Shown here in pieces: positions 1 to 7,303 of a DNA stretch of 22,348 nucleotides. The stretch's first letter is position 1. The number at the start of each line of letters is the position of its first letter. Position numbers and translations under genes: made by a program. The notes under the pieces are model-generated. The model did not search any database, was not told the DNA's origin, and saw only the letters and a program-made list of their open reading frames with translations. The DNA is from Ichthyophonus hoferi (Eukaryota > Opisthokonta > Ichthyosporea > Ichthyophonida > Ichthyophonidae): assembly GCA_002751075.1 (NCBI GenBank), contig NAOQ01000129.1, positions 63,824-86,171 of the forward strand. Reading direction: 5' to 3'.

Positions 1-330
1 TCTAAGCCTCAAAGTGCTCCACCTGAGGATATCTATATAAACCTAGAACTTCTTGTAGAGTTGGTAGACGGGTTTGGATGGGAGCCCCTAATTAAACACC
101 ATGGAGAGTTTGCGCGCCTTCCAGCCAATACATGGCTCCTTAGCACTGACGTAAAAAGATATGATGAGTGGTTTTCCCGCCTGTGTAACATTCTCAACCG
201 TGACTTGACCCCTCAACTGGTTGGTATTTGGAAGTGGCCCATTACTAAACAGACACTGTTTCTGGTCGAAAGGAAGGAATACGAAAAATGGGTGCATCCC
301 ACTATGAGTGACTGTAAGTTTGGAGCGTAA
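1..330 (+). CDS. C-terminal exon of a probable peptidase M60-like (TCAF/enhancin-type) protein, 5' partial
   Basis: Frame 1 is open from the first base of the window to a TAA at 328-330, giving 109 residues with no stop, so the gene starts upstream. I see the segments ELLVELVDGFGWEPL, then RYDEWFSRLCNILNRDLTPQ, then GIWKWPITKQ. From memory of the family, this order (a 'GW.P' helix, a 'W...FS......L.P' helix, then a 'W.WP' turn) is the C-terminal subdomain of the M60-like metallopeptidase fold, found in TCAF proteins and in mucin-degrading enzymes of host-associated microbes. The zinc-binding HExxH would lie upstream of the window, so activity cannot be judged. The start is not visible; the first ATG in frame falls inside the motif block and is not a real start. 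Family assignment is moderate; it could be a related uncharacterised domain. Confidence 0.55.
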   Translation, partial: SKPQSAPPEDIYINLELLVELVDGFGWEPLIKHHGEFARLPANTWLLSTDVKRYDEWFSRLCNILNRDLTPQLVGIWKWPITKQTLFLVERKEYEKWVHPTMSDCKFGA

Positions 331-973
331 TAACGATGGTAATTACTTTAGCATTAAACTGCAATTGAAGTAATGATTTGCTATTCTCAATACTCGTATA
401 TGATTAATTTTTATGTATCAAAATAGTTTTGAAAAACCATGAAGTATATAAATGCTATATTGAAAAAATAAAGGACTGCTGACCAGTCATTCAAACAATA
501 TTGTCTCTTTTTTTTTTTGTTTCCAGAAAATATAATATATATATATATTATGACTAGTAGTATATCTAGAGAGGTAGCACTATATAATACAGGTAACAAC
601 CTAGAAAGCCGACCAGTACAATATGGTATTAATACTTCTCCTATTTAAGATACAATTACTGTATATTCCTAACCAGTCTTGGGTTGCAGTTATTTAATTT
701 ACAATAAAAAACTGGTAAAAAATTAAAGACTTCTTTATCACTCAACCAAATGTGCAAGCTTCAGGAAGATTTAGATAAAGTTTTAACATTCTCATTACCA
801 GATGATAGAGATCCTAATAGCACTTACAATCAAAAACAAAAATAATCTACGAGCACTTGTACTATTTCTGTTTCCCATAGTCATTGTCAGGGTAACGGCT
901 TAGAATAGAGACAGGGTATATTATGTTTACCTTCTATTTTTACCGCTTCAACACCTTACGAAACACACATCGA
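331..973. other. Intergenic region between the M60-like gene and the CRAL-TRIO gene
   Basis: About 640 bases of AT-rich sequence between two convergent gene ends. It must hold both 3' UTRs; AATAAA-type poly(A) signals occur on the plus strand at about 467-472 and 702-707. There is a short T run near 507-519 and a TA run near 533-549. I see no further exon or RNA gene. Confidence 0.5.
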
Positions 974-2009
974 CTACATACTATCTCCTACTTTTTTCTT
1001 TGTCAATTCCACTAATCTTTCTGCAGCTGCTATATGATCATACTCTACTGTACCACCAAAGTCAGTTAATAATTGGTCATTATCAATAAATTCTGCCAGT
1101 TTATCAAATCCATCTAAAAGCCTAAACCTAGCAGCAAATTTTGGATTCATAAATTTTTTTACAATAGGTAAGACAATTTTCATAAACCAAGGGGGGTTAA
1201 CTATATACTGACCCCCTAAACGCACTGGAAGGGTAGTGCTGAATGCATTGAAAAGTTCTCTTGGTATACGAGTATCCAAATTATGAAACCCAATATGACT
1301 ACCATCTAAAATGATTACTATACCACGTGCTTGTGCCTCAGGATGATCCAATAGGGTTTGAGCAATGATGCAATGTATGTGATGTACTGTCTCTAAGGCA
1401 TTCCATTGTTTGGGATTATGTCTGCTGAGATCAAGAAATAAACAGGTACGACCTAGATGATCTACAGTACCAGGCGATCGCATAATACCAGCTCTTAATT
1501 GGCTCCTTAAGCGATCCTCATTGGCCGGGGTGATCTGATCTACCTATGATTGGGTAAAATTAGAAGAAGAAATCGAATGGTAATAAATGTTAATGAGATG
1601 TAGTTTTAAACCAATGAGAAGGGCATATATAGAGGACAGAGAAAAAGAAGAGGAATGAATAATGTAAAGTATTATAAATTAGTGTAGTGTGTTTGTGCAT
1701 GGGGAGTGTAAATGGTGAGATAGAAAGAAAGAGTATGTAGAGATGTATAGTTGCACGTATGTGTATGTATGCATACACTACACATAGTAAGGAAGAAAAA
1801 GAGAACTGTGCACATGATCTAGTGGAGTAGTATTCTAATAAGACAGTACTCAACAGGGTATCACAAAAAGATATTTCTAAAGAAATAAAAGGCGATGCCA
1901 TTTGCACCAAACCAAACATAACTAAGATGGCTATGAATGAAATTAATAATGTAAAAGCAATGTCTTTATAGAAATAATCATGATAATAATAATAATAATA
2001 ATAATAATA

Positions 2010-2044
<35 letters not shown>

Positions 2045-2870
2045 GACAACGACAACAATATCCACACTACCTGTAGTCTCTCCCTCCACTCCATATAGTT
2101 CTTGCACAGTATTAGGGCTCTCTCTATATTATACTGCCTTGCTCTTAAACATGCTAGTTGCCATATCTCCCCTGCCTTGGCCATGTAGCTCTGACCTTTG
2201 CCTAATGACTATATGTGTGTCAGGGAGGACAGTGTAAAGGTAGACTATGGATAGACTAAAGGTAGGGGTAGGGTTGAAGATATATGGTGATGTTGGTATA
2301 TATATAATAGGTGTTGGTATCTATACACTGTATTAGTGCCTGCATATAGTAGCATAATAGTAACATTATTATAATAATAGTATATATATGCAGTTATCAA
2401 CAAATTATGATCACTAGCTTATTGACTTTACAATATGCCTATATCCTCTACACATAACAATACACACATATAACACTGTATGTATATAAAAGATTACACC
2501 AACATAAATTTATCTATGTACATACACATTACACACATAAATGTACATATACATAGACAACACAAGAACAATATGTAAACATCCACGTATACATACCTAC
2601 ACACCTATTACATAAACACATACTCATATATACGTACACAAAAATACACTGCATACATATATACGCCTAGATGCATCTACATACATACAAAGCAAGTACC
2701 TGCATCTCAGCCAGTAGAGCTCTCTCCTCTACTGATCCTAGCTCTAAAGCCATAACTCCATCGCCCAAGTTATCCCCTATAGTCCTTAACCCACTCATCT
2801 TAGTCATGTCTCTCAATAGGTCATTAACACCTTCCACCCTTTTGTGAGAGGTAAGGTTGCTGTCTGCCAT
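974..2870 (-). CDS. CRAL-TRIO (Sec14-like) lipid-binding protein, three exons, 286 residues
   Basis: Coding exons are 2700-2870, 2071-2190 and 974-1543, with phase-0 GT-AG introns throughout. Residues 1-57 are a polar N-terminus. Exon 2 (residues 58-97) holds the CRAL-TRIO N-terminal helical block: LACLRARQYNIERAL followed by NYMEWRE matches the usual 'LRARkf.ve.A......y..WR'. Exon 3 holds the lipid-binding CRAL-TRIO domain, about residues 105-265: a strand with GRTCLFLDLSRH, the GIVIILDGSHIGFHNL core, the PVRLGGQYIVNPPWFMKIV stretch ('P.rl....iiN.P..f'), and the closing LLTDFGGT ('LP.efGG'). Such proteins carry a small hydrophobic ligand (tocopherol, retinoid or phosphoinositide) between membranes in the cytosol; ligand cannot be read from sequence. 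The ATG at 2868-2870 is the first in frame with the phase-0 exon 2. The terminal TAG is at 974-976. Length is typical for the family. Confidence 0.88.
1980..2046. repeat. AAT/ATT trinucleotide microsatellite in CRAL-TRIO intron 2
   Basis: A run of about 20 ATA/AAT units with single interruptions, followed by a few GACAAC units to about 2057. It lies within 30 bases of the exon 2 donor on the minus strand, where it reads as TTA repeats. The open frames across it on both strands (isoleucine or leucine runs) are artefacts. Confidence 0.95.
2191..2699. other. CRAL-TRIO intron 1
   Basis: This 509-base intron is rich in ATAC/ACAC and TATA dinucleotide tracts and has no other recognisable feature. 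The acceptor used is the AG at 2191-2192, chosen because it gives phase 0 and joins directly to the conserved helical block; an AG about 10 bases upstream would not fit the phase. Confidence 0.7.
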
Positions 2871-4015
2871 TATTCCTTTACTCCGTTTGTTACTTCAAAG
2901 TATGTTTATTGTATGGCAGTATGATAGTATGATAGTATATGTATAGATTAACTTTTATTTAAAATCATATATATATATATCATATATTATATTTTCTATA
3001 TTTTATTCTCGTTATTTATTTACATGAAATCGTGCTAATACATTCCGATCGATATTAACTAATCATATAGTTGGAAAGAAGGTGCTATGGACCCAAGCTA
3101 TCCAATAGGAATTAGATCAAGGAATAAAGATAGTGACTTACTCTATAACTTACAATTGACTGATACCTGACCAATAATCTGAGCTTTATAATTTAATCCA
3201 TTTTATCTTGTTTTTTTAGTCTAGGAGGGTTTTAGATCGAAAGGACGAAAGGACGGAGAACAAATAAATTGAAAAAGCTTACTTCTTTTATTGTAGTAAA
3301 AAACTATTAGTTCAAAAAAATTTCTCGTTATCTGTGATATGTAATATAGCTTTCAAGATTCAAGAGATACATAATTTCTTCCAAATAAAATGAATAATTC
3401 AAAAACTACTTTCAGATATATGATTGATGTAACATACATAGCATTCTTTTACTGGACAAATAATGATAGCATGTTGTTGATAAAAACGAGGTTGACAACA
3501 TGTTAAATAACAATTCGTACATAAGTTTGCTGACAACATACTATATATGCATCTAGATTAAGTATAAATTGAAAGGGAAAAAAAGAAGAAAAAAAAAAAA
3601 AAAAGGTTTTCAAAGCTTAAAGAACAGCAAAACTTTATTTTAGGACTGGTACTTCTCATGACGAGCGGCAGAAGCTATTGCGGAGTAAGCGAGGACGATA
3701 GAAGAAGGATAAAAGATAAAACTTTTGAAGGTATATCTATTAATGTCAGTAATCGCTCAATAGCTGCTTTAATCAACTCCCCCTCTTTTATTAGAGGGAG
3801 TAACAAACCTAGTTACTTTCAACAAACAACCTAAAATTATAAGAGCAATAAGCCTTTGACTGATTTCCGCCGTCAACAGGTCTATTTGCAGTTTATTTAC
3901 GGAGATTATAAATAAAGACTTAAGCCACTAAGGTTAAATCAAATCAGTACAATAAGACCAGTACAATCAAACCTGATCCTATCGAAAGCCTAATAATTAA
4001 GTAATCTTTCTATAG
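2871..4015. other. Intergenic region, promoter side of CRAL-TRIO
   Basis: AT-rich sequence before the CRAL-TRIO start codon and up to the transposon relic. It includes a TA run near 2968-2991 and a long A run at about 3587-3604. The stretch 3640-3880 is less repetitive and could belong to the transposon relic that follows, but I can find no coding similarity in it. Confidence 0.4.
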
Positions 4016-4237
4016 GGTAAACTAATACCAATTAAGGATATCTTGGAGACCTTAGCATGGAACTACCAAACGGTTTGGAGATTTTTGAAGAGATTCAGTG
4101 AATCAAACACAACCTCTGCGCGGCCTAGGGACGGAGACAGAAGATCAAAGCTCTCATCTGATCAAAAACTAGAACTGCTTACTTGGGTTAACAATAATTG
4201 CCTCTTAAAACTTTCTGCTCTTACAACGATGGTCTAA
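4016..4237 (+). mobile_element. Tc1/mariner (IS630-type) transposase N-terminal fragment
   Basis: An open stretch from about 4016 to the TAA at 4235-4237 encodes a helix-turn-helix DNA-binding region: PIKDILETLAWNYQTVWRFL (HTH with the 'TV..flKRF' recognition helix), then KRFSESNTTSARPRDGDRRS, then KLSSDQKLELLTWVNNNCLL. The 'RPR.GdRRSKL...q...l..WV.NN..L.L..L' pattern is typical of Tc1-like transposases. A TAG lies just upstream at 4013-4015 and no ATG start is present, and the DDE catalytic domain expected downstream is not recognisable before the RPL30 promoter. So it is a dead remnant of roughly one fifth of the protein. I could not identify terminal inverted repeats. Confidence 0.75.
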
Positions 4238-4641
4238 GAAAAAATTTCTAACTTCCACCATGACTGAATTCGTATCAAACTGCATATCTGATATAATAAT
4301 ATGGCATATGCTCACTCCTTTCATATTATTTTAAAAATTACATTAAAATTTAAACTCACATAATTGAAGTTATAAAATATAGTTAATAGCTCTTTTAAAC
4401 GAATACAAATCCAACGTTATATCATTAGATCTAGAAGGCGCCATGTGCAAGCAAAACTAGCATCTGCTCTCGATTGCGTTTGTGTAGTTCTTAAGGTATA
4501 AATTTGTGTTTGTCGGTTTTTGAAATATTGGTTATGTAGTTTTATGTCGCCCTTCATAGTTATCTCAATTTGTTTATAGATTATTATGGACATAATGTAT
4601 GGTTGTGAATACTCGAATCCTCCTGTTAATTATGGCATTGT
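4238..4641. other. Intergenic region upstream of RPL30
   Basis: About 400 bases with no gene I can support. It begins with decayed sequence that may be the continuation of the transposase relic. It contains the GC-rich 10-mer GAAGGCGCCA at 4434-4443, which recurs at 7090-7099. Confidence 0.4.
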
Positions 4642-4657
4642 CACACCTTAAGGTGTG
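4642..4657. repeat. Perfect 16-base palindrome in the RPL30 promoter region
   Basis: CACACCTTAAGGTGTG is its own reverse complement. It sits about 130 bases before the RPL30 start codon and directly abuts the larger inverted repeat at 4658-4729. A two-fold symmetric site of this size in a promoter could bind a dimeric regulator; that is inference. Confidence 0.85.
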
Positions 4658-4729
4658 TGTGTTGGTTTGGAAGCGGAAACGCATCTTGGATTCACATCTT
4701 CGATGATTAGAAACTTCCAAACCAACACA
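4658..4729. repeat. 16-base perfect inverted repeat with 40-base spacer upstream of RPL30
   Basis: The left arm TGTGTTGGTTTGGAAG (4658-4673) is exactly complementary to the right arm at 4714-4729, with a 40-base spacer of mixed composition. It ends about ten bases before the pyrimidine-rich probable transcription start of RPL30. It may be a promoter element, a small terminal-inverted-repeat element, or a hairpin if transcription starts further upstream. Confidence 0.85.
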
Positions 4730-4737
4730 TTTAATAA

Positions 4738-4787
4738 CTCTTTCTCTCTCTACAGTCAGAATCCCAGATACAAATAAACAATCAAAA
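4738..4787 (+). promoter_or_regulatory. Probable RPL30 transcription start with 5' TOP-like leader
   Basis: CTCTTTCTCTCTCTACAG begins at about 4738, 50 bases before the start codon. A cytosine followed by a pyrimidine run is the usual start of ribosomal-protein mRNAs (TOP motif, growth-dependent translation in animals). The exact start base is inferred. No intron is needed between this point and the ATG. Confidence 0.5.
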
Positions 4788-5599
4788 ATGGCACCTGATA
4801 AGAAGGCTGTAAGTAATTTATTATTATTATTATTATTATATTGTTCTTGTTTTCTTATTCTCTTTTTTCTTATTGATCAAAGCAAATGTTGGATAATGAA
4901 GGGCTATATGAAGACACTTATAACTAACCAAACTACGGTAATGGCTGGTAACTCCTAAGAAGTACTGATTCCCTATATATCAACTTACTTTTTTTTTTTA
5001 AAAAAAAAAACTTGTTCCGATTCTAACTACTTTTTTTCCTTATAGACCAAGGGAATTGAGTCCCTCAATGCCCGCCTGGGCCTTGTAATGAAGAGTGGCA
5101 AGTACACTCTTGGATACAAGTCTACCCTTAAAACGCTCCGCCAGGTAAGGCTGAGTTTTTCATTTTTGTTTTCGTTTTCGTTTTCGTTTGCATTACAAGT
5201 TATTTATTGCTTTATTTTTTTTTTGGAAAGAAAGAAATTTTAAATGAAGACAACTTTAACTCACCTAACCTCGGTAATGGCTGGTAACTCCTAAGAAGTA
5301 CTGATTTAATTTCCATTGACTTAACTATATGAATGTAGTTATTCAATTACCATTATTAATTTTCTAATTTTTAACAGGGAAAGAGCAAGCTCATTATCAT
5401 TGCCGCCAACTGCCCTCCTCTGCGCAAGTCTGAGATTGAGTACTATGCCATGCTCTCCAAGACCGGTGTTCACCATTACCATGGTAACAACATTGACCTC
5501 GGTACTGCCTGTGGTCGCCATTACCGTGTGTGTACCTTGAGCATCACTGATGCTGGTGACTCCGACATTATCTCTTCCATGCCTGCTGAAGGTCAATAA
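4788..5599 (+). CDS. RPL30: 60S ribosomal protein L30 (eL30), three exons, 113 residues
   Basis: Coding exons are 4788-4808, 5046-5144 and 5378-5599, joined in phase 0. The protein is one of the best conserved in eukaryotes and matches throughout: [20 protein letters not shown], then the [20 protein letters not shown] segment, [18 protein letters not shown], and the C-terminal [15 protein letters not shown]. It adopts the L7Ae/L30e fold and binds kink-turn RNA; it sits in the large subunit and forms intersubunit bridges. Length agrees with animal L30 (about 115). The start ATG gives the normal MAPDKKA first exon. Codons are more GC-rich at third positions than the surroundings, as expected for a highly expressed gene. 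Both introns host a snoRNA candidate. Confidence 0.97.
4899..4975 (+). ncRNA. Candidate box C/D snoRNA in RPL30 intron 1
   Basis: A C-box-like ATGAAGA lies at 4908-4914 (consensus RUGAUGA, one mismatch) and a D box CTGA at 4965-4968. A short terminal stem is possible between AGGG (4900-4903) and CCCT (4971-4974). The region just before the D box, AACTCCTAAGAAGTA, is the presumed guide. Its core CTAAGAAGT is complementary to ACTTCTTAG, a stretch I recall in the conserved 3' part of 18S rRNA (ACTTCTTAGAGGGAC), though pairing stops after nine bases. Intronic snoRNAs in ribosomal-protein genes are usual; processing would follow splicing. The decisive support is the second copy in the next intron with identical C-to-D spacing. 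Confidence 0.7.
5232..5315 (+). ncRNA. Candidate box C/D snoRNA in RPL30 intron 2, paralogue of the intron 1 copy
   Basis: The C-box-like ATGAAGA is at 5244-5250 and the D box CTGA at 5301-5304, 61 bases from C start to D end exactly as in the first copy. A perfect six-base terminal stem forms between GAAATT (5234-5239) and AATTTC (5308-5313), as box C/D snoRNAs require. The 35 bases ending just after the D box (5272-5306) are identical to the first copy (4936-4970), while the half after box C has diverged. Retention of the D-box guide argues that both guide the same site. Confidence 0.78.
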
Positions 5600-7303
5600 A
5601 TGTATCTGGCCGCTAGGCTCCGGAAAATTAAATTGTCCTTATGCTTATTAGTTTTAATTTTGTAAAAGTATGTATATTATGCTTGGTATTATAAAAAAAA
5701 ATTGATTCTATATAATTCACTGTTATTTAAATTATTAATAAATTTTATTGCTCAAACTATTGGCTTTAATTTTTCTACAAAAATGTTTATTTTAAATTGT
5801 AGTAGTTTGTATGTATGATATATCTTGTATTTATACTTATATTCCATTAGATAATAATTTGATTTTTTTGTTTAGATGACTGCTTATTTGCTTTTGGTTA
5901 TTTAGTAGTGAATAAATATGTATCGTTTTAATTTGCCTTGCTGGGCAATCTATAGACATAAGTAAGTTTATTAATTTGAAGGGCAACTTTATGTATATAT
6001 ATACATTGTAGTTACGTACAAATAGGATTACCTAATTCTTTATTATTAATATAATTATTCATTCTGTTATAAAGAAGAAAAACAATACCTAACTGGCCTA
6101 ATGAAACATTGTTGGCCGTTCTTCTTATGGTTTGGTGACGTAGATATAAAGCATTGCTAAGCCAACTATTCATAGGATAGCTTTTGGCACAGAAACAATT
6201 TGAACCTTACACATACCTATAGATTTATCACCAATATGCGTATATAATAAGCTCCCCAACAAGACTGAGGGATCATAGCCTAGTTGTTGATGCAATTATA
6301 TCAACACTTGGATCAAAACCATATTTGATCAACTATAATCGTACCAATAAACGAATCTCGCCATTATGATTCAATGTGCAAGAGGTCCATTCCAGACCTA
6401 ACAACTATTGCAATCAATTAATACTAGAATCAGGAGTGCTGATGAGGGAATGGTTCATAAGAAATATCTGAATATAATAAAGACACTTAATTCCTTGAAA
6501 ACCATTCAAATTAATTACTAGATTAATTAAACATTCACTTACACAAACTAATATATAGTAACTTTATCATTGATACAAAACAGCAGCTTCTATCTTCAAT
6601 ATCATCTATCTAGTTATTTGTATCTCAACACTGAACTCAGAATAATTGTGCGTATTGTGGGAGAACACGCAGGAGCTTTAGCGTATCCCTTACCTAGTTG
6701 ATAACTATTTAGGTCAACTAATAATAAAGGAACATCATGCGTCAAATATAACTTAGTACAACCGACACTGGTCTTATTTCTAATAAATGCTATATAAATA
6801 TATGAATATTAAATGCTTATATCTAGCCAGTTAAAGAAGAACTTTAAATTGTTTTAAAAAATCTGTAAATAATTGTGAGTAATGCTATGTAATATAATTA
6901 TTAATATTTAAAAGTATACACCTAGAGTTTTTAATAACCCAATTAAATTTATTGGCATACCAATAGTTTTAATTATACTTAATGACGCTAGCTAATAACA
7001 CCAACTCCATCTATTATCCCGTACTACAAATATCAGAGATATTAAACCCAATACTGGCTACAATAAATCAACCAATAGTATACATTTTGGAAGGCGCCAA
7101 CACCACTCTTAATAATCATAATTGATTAATTATTCAATTATTCACAAATGCGCGTTAAGGCGATTATCTTCAGGGCTGACAATAGTAGTAATTACCAAAT
7201 ATACATGGTCTCTCAATCTCCACAACTTATTTTCAAGACATACCAATTCTACTAATCGTCATTAAAAACCACCAATTATTCTAATAACCTTTAATAACAC
7301 TAC
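5600..7303. other. Intergenic region between RPL30 and GRWD1 (tail to tail)
   Basis: About 1.7 kb between two convergent 3' ends. AATAAA-type signals follow the RPL30 stop at about 5737 and 5910, and GRWD1 reads into it on the minus strand. The middle (about 6100-6480) is less AT-rich and not repetitive, but I find no open frame, tRNA or snoRNA in it on either strand. The GAAGGCGCCA 10-mer lies at 7090-7099. Confidence 0.5.

Noticed and set aside
1590-1919. 109-residue minus-strand frame rich in phenylalanine, serine and histidine
   Set aside because: It lies in CRAL-TRIO intron 2, has no domain-like pattern and is not needed by the phase-0 exon chain.
1978-2237. Isoleucine-rich plus-strand frame and the leucine-run extension on the minus strand
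   Set aside because: Both are readings of the AAT microsatellite; the real coding part is only CRAL-TRIO exon 2 at 2071-2190.
613-3968. GACCAGTACAAT at 613-624 and 3957-3968 as possible transposon ends
   Set aside because: Same orientation, no target duplication, and one copy lies before the transposase relic without a partner after it.
4611-4620. ACTCGAATCC resembling a tRNA B box
   Set aside because: No A box or cloverleaf can be drawn in the preceding 60 bases.
4788-4815. Possible kink-turn at the RPL30 first exon for autoregulation as in yeast
   Set aside because: I could not draw a kink-turn with tandem G-A pairs around the 5' splice site with confidence.
5339-5596. 85-residue frame on the minus strand across RPL30 exon 3
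   Set aside because: It is the antisense shadow of a highly conserved coding exon.
6439-6446. CTGATGAG, the 5' core of a hammerhead ribozyme and also a C-box-like word
   Set aside because: No CGAAA core with flanking stems follows, and the next CTGA is only about 25 bases on, too near for a C/D snoRNA.
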